Part shown: piece after piece, positions 44,299-52,118 of the stretch
Layout: each line of letters opens with the position of its first letter
How positions within the stretch are numbered: the stretch's first letter is position 1
From: Streptomyces piniterrae
GTDB taxonomy: Bacteria; Actinomycetota; Actinomycetes; Streptomycetales; Streptomycetaceae
Length of the DNA stretch: 64,000 nt
Direction: 5' to 3'
NCBI RefSeq assembly: GCF_005048155.1
Contig: NZ_SUMB01000001.1
Coordinates: forward strand, 372,001 to 436,000
Notes under the pieces: generated by a model
Databases searched by the model: none
What the model was told of the DNA's origin: nothing
What the model saw: the letters and a program-made list of their open reading frames with translations, nothing else
Program-made: the position numbers and the translations under genes

Positions 44299-45722
44299 AA
44301 GTTGGGTATGGGCGTTTCCTGCACATCGGGAATTGCTGCCTCGTCGTCGGTTTTCCCGGTGTCCTTTTTCTTGGATTCCTGGCCCGCTCCTGCGCTGCCC
44401 GAACTCGCGGATGGTTGGGGGGCGGCCGTCGCACCCTTCGAGTAACTGGTGTCAGCGGGGTCGGACATCCACGGGTCCTTGTCGAGCTGAGGGGTTTCCA
44501 CCAGGTCGGACGGCGGTGCCACGTGTTCGGGACCGGGCTTCGCGGTCGGTGTGAACCATCCGACGAGTTTCTCGACCACGAAATCGGCGACGATCGCGGC
44601 GTCGACCACTTCGCCCACCGCGGGAACGGCCTGCGCGGCGACCACTGCGGCGAGCACGAGGGAGTTGACCACGATGGTCTTCTTGTCGTGGTGCTGAATA
44701 CCGTCGGCGATGTTGACGGCTTGGCCGATGACCGGCGCGATCGCGGTGACCGCAGCCGCCTTGTCGAGCTTTGTGGCCTTGGGGTCGGCGAAGGTTCTGG
44801 CCACGTCATGTGCCCAGTCGGCAACCATGGCGGCGCTGACCGCTCCGTGCACGCCCGTGCCGAGCTTCGAACGGGTCGCTTCGGCGGTGGCGGTGATCTC
44901 CTGCTTGCTCAGACCATCGGAATCCCGCTGCGGAAGACTCACCTCGTTTCCCGCCTCGCTCAGGATGTCCCGCGCCTTGTCCTTGGCGAGTTCGCATACG
45001 GACGCTGCCGCCGCACGCTTGGTGCGGCTACCGCCCGAGAGGCATTCGCCCACGTACTTCGCGGCGTCCTCAGGGCTCATCCTGGAGAACTCCTCGGCCT
45101 TGTCGGAGCCCCGGGGGTCCGGGAAGTGGGCGTGGCGCGTGGCTGTGGCGTGCTTCTCCGCGATGCTCCAGGGAACGATGATCTCGAACCTTTCGACGCC
45201 CTTCTCCGTGGTGCCGTCCTTGATCTTGAGGACCACGTTCTGTTCGCCGAGGGCGTCCATCAGCGGGCGCCCTTCGGGGATGTGGAACTCCTTCTTGAGT
45301 TGCTGCACGACCTCGGGGCTGTCGGCACTACCGGAGACCGTGGCCAGTTCGACTTCCCCGTTGAGCTTGACCTGGACGACTTCACCCGCCTTGACCTTGT
45401 AGGTCTTCGGGTCCGGCTCCCCGTTGACGTATTCCGCGGCATGCTGCGGGGTTTCCGCGAGATAGAAGGCTTTCCAGTCGGCGTTGTCGTTTCCCGCCGT
45501 CCCGTTGTCAGGCCGTTGGATCTTTTTGAGGACCTTCTCGACGTCTCCGGGTTTGACTCCGTGATAAGCCGTCAGGTCGGTGACTTTCTCGCGCTTGATC
45601 GCCACTTCGGTGTCGGTCGTTCCGGCATGGCCGAGCTGCGCGAACGCCGCTGAAACCACACCGGCGAGCGCCACCGCCGAGATCGCCTTCTTGGTGGAAA
45701 TCCTCTTCCGGGCGTGTCGCAT
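44295..45722 (-). CDS. Secreted diphtheria-toxin homologue (catalytic + translocation regions)
   Basis: A 475-residue protein with strong RBS GAAGGAGG and a signal peptide (about 1-33). The N-terminal region matches the diphtheria-toxin ADP-ribosyltransferase domain: YHGVKPGDVEKV (H54; toxin YHGTKPGYVDSI), NADWKAFY (W83, Y87; toxin DDDWKGFY) and GRPLMDALGEQ. E189 is the best candidate for the catalytic Glu, across an alignment gap. C227 and C243 flank a loop with RTKR (233-236). The C-terminal half matches the translocation domain: IADGIQHHDKKTIVVNSL and AQAVPAVGEVVD with E371/D374 (toxin E349/D352). No receptor-binding domain follows, only a ~85-residue Pro/Ser/Lys-rich tail. The codon use is visibly less GC-rich than the neighbours, suggesting transfer. 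Confidence 0.88.
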   Translation of the reverse strand: MRHARKRISTKKAISAVALAGVVSAAFAQLGHAGTTDTEVAIKREKVTDLTAYHGVKPGDVEKVLKKIQRPDNGTAGNDNADWKAFYLAETPQHAAEYVNGEPDPKTYKVKAGEVVQVKLNGEVELATVSGSADSPEVVQQLKKEFHIPEGRPLMDALGEQNVVLKIKDGTTEKGVERFEIIVPWSIAEKHATATRHAHFPDPRGSDKAEEFSRMSPEDAAKYVGECLSGGSRTKRAAAASVCELAKDKARDILSEAGNEVSLPQRDSDGLSKQEITATAEATRSKLGTGVHGAVSAAMVADWAHDVARTFADPKATKLDKAAAVTAIAPVIGQAVNIADGIQHHDKKTIVVNSLVLAAVVAAQAVPAVGEVVDAAIVADFVVEKLVGWFTPTAKPGPEHVAPPSDLVETPQLDKDPWMSDPADTSYSKGATAAPQPSASSGSAGAGQESKKKDTGKTDDEAAIPDVQETPIPNF

Positions 45723-45877
45723 GTTCCTCCTTCGGTTCAGGTATTCGTGAACGGAAGAAGTGAACGTGGCGATCGGACGCGGTCGGAAGGGATTCCGTGT
45801 GTTGCTTCGGAAAAGTCCGGGGGACGACGCACAACATCTGCGGAGCTGCCGCCGAATTCCTACGGAGCTGAGAGAAC

Positions 45878-45922
45878 GAGTGAGTCCTATGTCCCTCCTG
45901 GCAGGGGACATAGGACTCACTC
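45878..45922. terminator. 18-bp perfect inverted repeat
   Basis: Arms 45878-45895 and 45905-45922 (GAGTGAGTCCTATGTCCC and its complement) with a 9-nt loop. It lies between the end of the SulP gene and the toxin-like gene promoter region, on the minus strand, so it should stop SulP read-through into the toxin gene. It has no poly-U tract. Such long, less GC-rich stems are common bidirectional terminators in Streptomyces. Confidence 0.75.
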
Positions 45923-45959
45923 AGTCAACCGGGTGGCCGGGCGGGCCGGCCGGCAGGTG

Positions 45960-47450
45960 TTACGACACCAGCTCCACCGCCCGTCGGCTGCGGCGGTGCT
46001 GTTCGGCCCAGTTCGTCAGGGCCGCGCCGCAGGCGTGGTCGAGATGACGCAGGCCGCTGAGGTCGAGTTCGATGTCCCGGTCGGCGGGCAGTGCGTCGAG
46101 CTGGTCGAGGATCTTCGGCAGCCGCAGGAACGTGGCGTTGCCGACGGCGCGTACCAGCACCGGCTCCTCGTCGTCGTCCGGGGTGTGGACGTCGAGATGG
46201 ACGTGGGACGTCTCCCAGGCGGTCTTGGCGACGGCCGCCAGGATGCCGATGAGAACGCCCTCGAACATGTTGATCGTCACGATGGCGATGGCGGTGACGA
46301 ACAGAACCACCGCCTCACCGCGATGGTCGCGCCACAGCGGGCGCAGATCGCGCACCGGGATGAGCTTGCAGCCCGCGTGGACGAGTACACCGGCCAGCGC
46401 GGCGACCGGCACCACACCCAGCGCGGCCGGGAACGCGGCCGCGAACAGCAGCAGCCAGGCACCGTGCAGTACGCGGGAGGCCTTGGTTTTGGCGCCCGCC
46501 TGGACGTTGGCCGCGCTGCGGACGATGACCGCGGTCATCGGCAGCGCCCCGAGGACGCCGCAGACGGCGTTGCCGGCGCCCTGGGCCATCAGCTCCTTGT
46601 CGTAGTTGGTGCGCGGTCCGTCGTGCAGCCGGTCGACGGCGGCGGCGCTGAACAGCGATTCGGCCGAGGCGATCAGTGCGAAGGCGAGGACCGTGCCGAG
46701 GACGCCGACGTCGGCCAGCCGGCCGAGGTCGGAGAGGCCGGGCGGCTGGATCGCGCCGAGCAGACCGCTGACCTTGACGCGGGCGACCGGAAGATCCAGC
46801 ACCCACACCGCCGTGGTGGCCAGTGCGACGGCGGCCAGCGGCGCGGGCAGTACCCGAGCGGCCCGCCGCCAGCGGGGCCACAGCACCAGGACGGCGATGG
46901 TGCCGCCGCCGATCGCGAACGCGGACAGCGCGGATCCGGAGCCGACGGTGTCGGCGACCAGGCCCGGCAGGGAGCCGATGTTGGCGAGCCCGCTGCCCGG
47001 CGCCTTGGCGTCGGTGAGGGCGTAGAGCTGTCCGGCGATCAGCACCAGGCCGATGCCGGCCAGCATGCCCTGGACGACGGCGACCGAGATCGCCCGGAAC
47101 CAGCGCCCCAACTTCAGGGCGCCCATGGCCAGTTGCAGTACACCGGCCGCCAGCACCAGCGCCCCGAGGGCGCCGAGGCCGTATTCCTTGACGGCTTCGA
47201 AGACCAGCACGGTCAGACCGGCGGCCGGGCCGCTGACCTGAAGGCTGCTGCCCGGGAGCAGACCGGTGAGCAGTCCGCCGACGATGCCGGTGACCAGGCC
47301 CAGTTCGGCCGGTACGCCCGAGGCGACCGCCACCCCGACGCACAGCGGGACGGCGACCAGGAAGACGACGAGGGAGGCGGTGAAGTCGGCCCGGAGGGTG
47401 GTGAGTTGCACTGAGGTGAGTTTCTTCATGAGATGCCGGCCCGCCTTCAC
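45960..47450 (-). CDS. SulP-family anion/bicarbonate transporter with STAS domain
   Basis: A 496-residue transporter with ~12 membrane helices. ADFTASLVVFLVAVPLCVGVAVASG and LQVSGPAAGLTVLVFEAV are SulP signatures. The C-terminal ~85 residues form a STAS domain (LPADRDIELDLSGLRHLDHACGAAL). It is coupled (GTGA at 47447-47450) to a beta-carbonic anhydrase gene, which suggests bicarbonate rather than sulfate as substrate. ATG 47429 is an alternative start. Confidence 0.9.
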   Translation of the reverse strand: MKAGRHLMKKLTSVQLTTLRADFTASLVVFLVAVPLCVGVAVASGVPAELGLVTGIVGGLLTGLLPGSSLQVSGPAAGLTVLVFEAVKEYGLGALGALVLAAGVLQLAMGALKLGRWFRAISVAVVQGMLAGIGLVLIAGQLYALTDAKAPGSGLANIGSLPGLVADTVGSGSALSAFAIGGGTIAVLVLWPRWRRAARVLPAPLAAVALATTAVWVLDLPVARVKVSGLLGAIQPPGLSDLGRLADVGVLGTVLAFALIASAESLFSAAAVDRLHDGPRTNYDKELMAQGAGNAVCGVLGALPMTAVIVRSAANVQAGAKTKASRVLHGAWLLLFAAAFPAALGVVPVAALAGVLVHAGCKLIPVRDLRPLWRDHRGEAVVLFVTAIAIVTINMFEGVLIGILAAVAKTAWETSHVHLDVHTPDDDEEPVLVRAVGNATFLRLPKILDQLDALPADRDIELDLSGLRHLDHACGAALTNWAEQHRRSRRAVELVS

Positions 47451-48049
47451 AGCGGGAGGAACAGGTCGGAGTCCGGATGGTGTGACACCACGAGGCCGGT
47501 GTGCACCTCGTAGAACCAGCCGTGCAGCTTCACTTCGCCGCTGGCCAGCCGCTCCTGCACGCAGGGGTAGCGACGCAGCCGGTTGAGTTGTTCGCGTACG
47601 TGCTGCTGGACCGCGGCGGCGACCGTCGGTTCCTCGTCCTTCGGCAGTGCGTCGGACAACTGCTGCGTGAGCCAGTCGCGTACGGCGGGGACGCCGGTGA
47701 GGTCCTCGCCGCGGATCTTCGCGCCGACGGCGCCGCAGTGCGAGTGACCGCAGACCACGATGTCGGCGACGCCCAGGACGCGCATGGCGTACTCGATGGT
47801 GGCGGCTTCCGAGCTGGCCGACATGCCTTCCTGGTATTCGGGGACGGCGTTGCCGGCCGTCCGGAGTTCGAAGAGTTCACCGGGCTGCGCGCCGGTGATG
47901 AGGGACGGTATGACCCGGGAGTCGGAGCAGGTGATGAACAGCGCGAGGGGCGACTGGCCGGCGGCGAGCCGGCCGAAAGTCTCCCGGTCCTCACGCCTGT
48001 CGGCGATACGGGCCGTCAGGCCCCGGGCATGCTGGATGAAGGTCTCCAT
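47447..48049 (-). CDS. Beta-class carbonic anhydrase
   Basis: A 200-residue enzyme. The zinc ligands are C41 and D43/R45 in ITCSDSRV, H102 and C105 in VCGHSHCGAVGA. It starts METFIQHARG with AGGAG 8 nt upstream. It interconverts CO2 and bicarbonate, and the SulP transporter gene follows with a GTGA overlap, forming a bicarbonate uptake/handling operon. Confidence 0.95.
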   Translation of the reverse strand: METFIQHARGLTARIADRREDRETFGRLAAGQSPLALFITCSDSRVIPSLITGAQPGELFELRTAGNAVPEYQEGMSASSEAATIEYAMRVLGVADIVVCGHSHCGAVGAKIRGEDLTGVPAVRDWLTQQLSDALPKDEEPTVAAAVQQHVREQLNRLRRYPCVQERLASGEVKLHGWFYEVHTGLVVSHHPDSDLFLPL

Positions 48050-48142
48050 GAGGAGGTCTCCTGCAGATAAGTGGTGCCATCTCGGTGATGGCGGGAACGT
48101 GCGATGTGCCGGTGGGCGGGACAGGCCACCCATCGGCAGCGC

Positions 48143-48565
48143 TCAGCAACGAAAAACGCAGTGCAGTACGGGGATTTCGAGCGGTCTCGATGCGGCTGCG
48201 GCGGGTCTGCCGGCCGAGGGGTGGGCGGGGGCCGGCGCGATGTCCCTCCGGTTCGGAGGCAGCAGCCGGCCGATGCGCTGAGGCGCACCGGGAGCGGACC
48301 GCGCGGTGCGGCGGGGTTGCCCGCGCTTGCTGTCGCGCTTGTCGCTCTTGTTCTTGGTCTTGCTGTGGTCCTCTTCGTCGGCCTCGTAGGCCACGCTGAC
48401 GGACGCTTGGCCGCCCGTCTTTTTGAGGGCGGCGGTCGGAAGCGCATCGGGCGCCGTCGCCGTGCCGCCCAGCAGGAACGCGAGGAGCAGGGCGAGCAGG
48501 GTCAGCGGGATGCGGCACAGGCGTGCGAGCGGTCGGCTCGGCGTGCCGTTGCTGTCCTTCCGCAT
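48143..48565 (-). CDS. Hypothetical secreted or membrane-anchored basic protein
   Basis: A 140-residue protein starting MRKDSNGTPSRPLARLCRIP with a hydrophobic signal segment (LTLLALLLAFLLGGTATA, about 21-38). The remainder is highly charged (EADEEDHSKTKNKSDKRDSKRG) and Arg/Pro/Ala-rich, probably disordered. The C-terminus HCVFRC has two cysteines. The family is not recognised. It lies 93 nt upstream of the carbonic anhydrase on the same strand, and the AT-rich upstream region carries two palindromes. Confidence 0.5.
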   Translation of the reverse strand: MRKDSNGTPSRPLARLCRIPLTLLALLLAFLLGGTATAPDALPTAALKKTGGQASVSVAYEADEEDHSKTKNKSDKRDSKRGQPRRTARSAPGAPQRIGRLLPPNRRDIAPAPAHPSAGRPAAAASRPLEIPVLHCVFRC

Positions 48566-48658
48566 CCTCGCCCCCCGACGTGACTGCTGTGCAACGACCG
48601 GCCCGGTGGTGCCAACGGGGGCCGGCTCGTCACGGTGATCGTTAACAAGACTAGGTGG

Positions 48659-48689
48659 TTGGTCCGCAGGACCAAAGTGAATCATTCAC
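48659..48689. promoter_or_regulatory. Two adjacent palindromes TTGGTCC-GCA-GGACCAA and GTGAAT-C-ATTCAC
   Basis: A 17-bp (48659-48675) and a 13-bp (48677-48689) perfect inverted repeat stand side by side, about 95-125 bp upstream of the 48565 gene, inside an unusually AT-rich intergenic stretch (48640-48770). They are likely operators for regulators of that gene. Confidence 0.5.
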
Positions 48690-48820
48690 ATGACTAAAGT
48701 TGCCCCAATAGTGAAGCATCCAGGTTTCCGCCGTGATAACGGAAAATGACGCCAAGTTTTGAGATTTTCCCGCCTCGCGGCCCGCTGACGTGGCACTGAA
48801 GCGAAGTCGTCCTTCACCTG

Positions 48821-50161
48821 TCATCGTGCGTACCCCTGTTCCCCGAGTCCGGCGTGCGCCGCGTCAGGTGTGGCGGATGTGGCGGGTGTGGCACGTAAAC
48901 GCCGGCCCGTCAGCGCGAGTACGGGCACCACCGCCAGCGCGAGGACCCCGCCAGCGAGTGCCAGCACCGGGTAGCCGCCCAGCGCCACGACCAGGCCCGA
49001 CGACATTCCGCCAGTGGCGCCGGCGAGCGCTATGCCGACGTCCACCAGGCCCTGCGCCGAGGCGCGGCGGTCCTGCGGGAGCGCGTCGGTGACCATGGCG
49101 GTGCCGCTGACCAGCCCGAAGTTCCAGCCGAGGCCCAGCAGTACCAGCGCCGTCGCCAGGGCCGGCACCGAGTGCGGCGGCGCCAGGGCGGCGAGGGCGC
49201 CGGCGCCGAGCAGGGTCAGCGCGGCCGCGGCGGCGACCCGCGTCCGGCCGATCCGGTCGACGAGCAGACCGGTGAGCGGGGAGGGCAGGAACATCGCTCC
49301 GACGTGCAGGGCGATGACGAGCCCGGCCGCTTGCGTGGAGTGCCCGTGCGCCCGCATATGGACCGGAGCCATCGTCATGATCGCGATCATGACGAGTTGG
49401 GTGAGAACCATGACGGTGGTGCCGGTGACCAGACCGCGGCGGTCGGTGCGGGCGGCCGTCTGCTCCGCGCCGCCGTCGGCGCCCGGCTCCGGCGACTCCT
49501 GCGCCAACTCGCGGGCCAGCAGCAGCGGATCGGGGCGCAGCAGAGCGGCCAGTACGACCGCGGCCGCCCCGAAGGCGAGGGTCGCCAGCAGAAACGGCCC
49601 GGCGAGGCGGGGAATGCCCCACGCGTGCGCCACCTGCCCCGTCGCGGTCACCAAGGTGGGTCCGACGACCGCACCGAGCGTGGTCGCGAAGAGCACGGTG
49701 CTCACGGCGCGGCCGCGGCGCGCGGGCGAGGCCAGGTCCGCACCCGCGTAACGCGCCATCAGGTTGGTGGACGTGCCGGCCCCGTAGACGAGCAGGGCCA
49801 GGAACAGCAGCGGAGCGCTGCCGAGGGCCGCGGCCGCGACGACACCGAGACTGCCGAGGGCCCCGGCGCCGTATCCGAGCGCGAGTCCGGGCCGCCGGCC
49901 GCGGCGCTGACAGATACGGCCGATGGCTACGGCACCCAGGGCGGATCCGGCGGTGAACAGAGCGCTGGGCACACCGGCGAGGCCCGTCGAGCCGAGCATC
50001 TCCTCGGCGAGCAGGGCGCCGACGGTGATCCCGGCCGCCAGGCCCGCACCGCTGAGGACCTGGGAAAACACCAGGACGGCCAGAGTCCTCCGCTGCGCCG
50101 GGAGGGCAGCGGGGACACCGGCGGGGCTTTCCGCCCGGAGCGGGGTACCGTTCCTACCCAT
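48821..50161 (-). CDS. MFS exporter, last gene of the GCIS-peptide operon
   Basis: A 446-residue major facilitator with ~12 membrane helices. It contains the loop 2-3 motif GRICQRRGRRPGLALGYG and the second-half copy LLVDRIGRTRVAAAAALT. A central cytoplasmic loop (about 210-240) is Glu/Gly-rich. Its start abuts the stop of the upstream small gene, so it is co-transcribed with the adenylate-forming enzyme and the repeat peptide, and is the natural candidate for exporting the product. Alternatively it gives drug efflux. Confidence 0.87.
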   Translation of the reverse strand: MGRNGTPLRAESPAGVPAALPAQRRTLAVLVFSQVLSGAGLAAGITVGALLAEEMLGSTGLAGVPSALFTAGSALGAVAIGRICQRRGRRPGLALGYGAGALGSLGVVAAAALGSAPLLFLALLVYGAGTSTNLMARYAGADLASPARRGRAVSTVLFATTLGAVVGPTLVTATGQVAHAWGIPRLAGPFLLATLAFGAAAVVLAALLRPDPLLLARELAQESPEPGADGGAEQTAARTDRRGLVTGTTVMVLTQLVMIAIMTMAPVHMRAHGHSTQAAGLVIALHVGAMFLPSPLTGLLVDRIGRTRVAAAAALTLLGAGALAALAPPHSVPALATALVLLGLGWNFGLVSGTAMVTDALPQDRRASAQGLVDVGIALAGATGGMSSGLVVALGGYPVLALAGGVLALAVVPVLALTGRRLRATPATSATPDAAHAGLGEQGYAR

Positions 50162-50671
50162 TCACACAGCCATCGGTTCGAGCGCCGCGATGTCCGTGAG
50201 GGACAGGCCCATCTGCGCATGCAGAAAACGGACGATCGTCCAGTGCGCCAGCGCGCCCTCGTCGAAGGGCCCGAACTCCTGGCAGTACAGCGGTATCCAG
50301 CGCAGGGCCTCTTCGAGTGCCTGCTCCCGGCCCGGTTCCTGCTGGTAGTCCTCGTAGGCGATGCTGCGGTGCTCGATGAAGAACTTCCCCGGCAGCCGTT
50401 CCTCGCACAGCGTGCGGTATTCGCGGGTCTGGAGGATCAGGTAGTGCCAGATCTCGTCGATGTCCTGCTCGACCGGCAGGAAAAGTCCGCTGAGCCGGTC
50501 GCGGTGCCGCGAGACGAGATAGAGGTAGCGCAGGCACTCGGTGACCTGGCGCTCCACGAACTCCCTTGGCGCATCGGTCTTTTCGGCGAAGTGGGCCACT
50601 ACCTCGGAGTACAGCGAATCGCCGAGCAGCGCCCTGAGGTCCTCGGCGGATATCCGCGGCTGAGTGGTCAT
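50162..50671 (-). CDS. Small helical protein with D-x-x-W-H motif (GRDP/DUF1399-like)
   Basis: A 169-residue protein with PVEQDIDEIWHYLILQTREYRTLCEERL (about 68-95, quoted in part as DIDEIWHYLI). The D-E-x-W-H-x3-L-x-T-R-x-Y pattern recalls glycine-rich-domain (DUF1399) proteins. FIEHRSIAYEDYQQEPGRE follows. Possible metal-binding residues are the His/Asp/Glu set. ACAGGAGA precedes the ATG. It sits between the adenylate-forming enzyme and the exporter, so it is probably a modification enzyme or binding partner in peptide maturation. Confidence 0.65.
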   Translation of the reverse strand: MTTQPRISAEDLRALLGDSLYSEVVAHFAEKTDAPREFVERQVTECLRYLYLVSRHRDRLSGLFLPVEQDIDEIWHYLILQTREYRTLCEERLPGKFFIEHRSIAYEDYQQEPGREQALEEALRWIPLYCQEFGPFDEGALAHWTIVRFLHAQMGLSLTDIAALEPMAV

Positions 50672-50708
50672 GCTTCTCCTGTCCGGGGTGAGCTTGCTGG
50701 AGGGGGGT

Positions 50709-51947
50709 TCAGGAATCGTGCGCCAGCCAGGCGTATTTCCCCGACTTCCCGATGGGGATATGCGCACGGTGGTCCAGCCGGCAGCGCCGTCCGGTCAGTT
50801 CCTGGATGCCGTCTTCGAGCGCCGCGGCCTCGGCGGGTTCGAGCGGCGCGCCGTTGAACGTCGTATAGGCCAGCCGGGCTTCGGCCTCGCCCATCAGCCG
50901 CATCTGGTGCACGAAGACGTGCGATGACGCCTGGCTCACGCATCGGTCCAGGTCGCCCTGTGCGACCGGGCCCCGCGGCGAGGCGAGCAATTCCTTTTCC
51001 CGGCCGCAGAATTGGGAGATCTTCGCCGGGTCGGGCGTACCGTCCAGGGTGCGTACGCAGTCTCCCGAACGGTACCGGATCAGCGGCATATACGGATTGC
51101 GCACACTGGATACGACGAGGTGGTAGATCGTGCTCCCCGGCGCGACCGGAACGAGTTCCACGCTCATCTTGTCGAGATGCGGATGGTACCGGCCGCGGCG
51201 GTCGCTGAAGAACAGATAACCGAGCTCGGTACTGCCGAACAGGTCGATGATCGGGCAGGCGAAATGCTGCTCCAGGAAACGCCGGACGTTCACCGGGGTG
51301 TATTCGTAGGCGTGGATGATGCTGGCGGGCGGCGGGAAGGCGTCCCACAGCCCCCACTCGCCCACCTTCCGCAGCAGATGCGCCAGGTGATAGCCGGAAC
51401 AGTCGAGGTGATACCAGCCGCGCGGGTGCGCCTGCCCGGCCGTCCGGACCTCCTCCAGCATCCGCTCCACCTCGTCGCGCTCCCAGAGCGCCGGGTCGAG
51501 CCGCATATTGAGATAGCAGGTACGGGCATCGAGCCACCGGTCGTCCAGGGTCGGCACCGGAGCAGGGTCCGCGCCGCGTTTCCCGGCGTTCACCCGGGCG
51601 ACATGTTCCGTCGCCAGCACGGTGGTCAGCGAGACACGTCGGCAGCCCGATTCCCAGGTTTCGGCGATATCCGGGTGCTCGCGCCACAGCTGGTAGTAGG
51701 AGTTCAGGAGGAAATACGGGGGCCGGATGATCTGCATACGGGCGTGATTGGTGCCCGTGGACAGCACGAACTCGGCCTCGCCGGACTCCAGCGCCGCGGC
51801 CAGCCGGGGCGTCATCCAGTTGTCGGGAAAGCCCCGGGCGATCTCCGGCTTGTCGAGTATCGGGAAGTGCCCCCGCTCCACCGACTCGCGGTAGATCGGA
51901 ATGTCGCGGATCTGCTCGATGACCTCGGCGGTCGGCTGACCATCCAT
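50709..51947 (-). CDS. Adenylate-forming enzyme (PaaK/CapK-like) of the GCIS-peptide operon
   Basis: A 412-residue member of the ANL/phenylacetyl-CoA-ligase-like group. It contains the phosphate loop FVLSTGTNHARMQIIR (60-75), the A5 motif LFGSTELGYLFF (236-247) and the A7-like LIRYRSGDCVRT (289-300). The C-terminal lid is short. Such enzymes activate a carboxylate as acyl-AMP. Here no CoA- or carrier-protein partner is encoded next door, and the gene lies 171 nt downstream of a repeat-containing precursor peptide, so it may acylate or amidate the peptide or activate one of its carboxyl groups. ATG 51947 was chosen because the longer frame crosses the hairpin. Confidence 0.8.
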   Translation of the reverse strand: MDGQPTAEVIEQIRDIPIYRESVERGHFPILDKPEIARGFPDNWMTPRLAAALESGEAEFVLSTGTNHARMQIIRPPYFLLNSYYQLWREHPDIAETWESGCRRVSLTTVLATEHVARVNAGKRGADPAPVPTLDDRWLDARTCYLNMRLDPALWERDEVERMLEEVRTAGQAHPRGWYHLDCSGYHLAHLLRKVGEWGLWDAFPPPASIIHAYEYTPVNVRRFLEQHFACPIIDLFGSTELGYLFFSDRRGRYHPHLDKMSVELVPVAPGSTIYHLVVSSVRNPYMPLIRYRSGDCVRTLDGTPDPAKISQFCGREKELLASPRGPVAQGDLDRCVSQASSHVFVHQMRLMGEAEARLAYTTFNGAPLEPAEAAALEDGIQELTGRRCRLDHRAHIPIGKSGKYAWLAHDS

Positions 51948-52017
51948 GGAATCCCTCGTATGTGCTCGGAAAGCGGGCCCGGTGCGGCGCGTTCGCCGGG
52001 GCGCTGCGCCCGGGGGC

Positions 52018-52046
52018 GGCCGGCGGCGGGGGGAACGCCGCCGGCC
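52018..52046 (-). terminator. Intra-operon attenuator hairpin after the precursor gene
   Basis: A perfect 11-bp stem GGCCGGCGGCG / CGCCGCCGGCC (52036-52046 and 52018-52028) with a 7-nt loop, between the precursor stop and the adenylate-forming gene. RiPP operons often have such a partial terminator so that precursor mRNA exceeds enzyme mRNA. Confidence 0.65.
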
Positions 52047-52118
52047 ACTCCCAGGTGTTCGCCGTCCGCCCACGGCCCTCGTCGGGCCGGCCGGCGGACG
52101 GCGGTCACCGGACGGTGG

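Noticed and set aside
42270..45653. 1127-codon plus-strand frame across modBC and the toxin-like gene
   Set aside because: Arg/Pro/Gly-rich shadow of two real genes on the two strands; no domain similarity.
44295..45722. Alternative start giving a 541-residue toxin-like protein
   Set aside because: The upstream frame runs through the 18-bp terminator hairpin and lacks a ribosome site. The ATG at 45722 has GAAGGAGG and yields a proper signal peptide.
45714..47414. 566-codon plus-strand frame opposite the SulP gene
   Set aside because: Antisense shadow, Gln/Asp/Gly-rich without motifs; the minus frame is a clear SulP-STAS protein.
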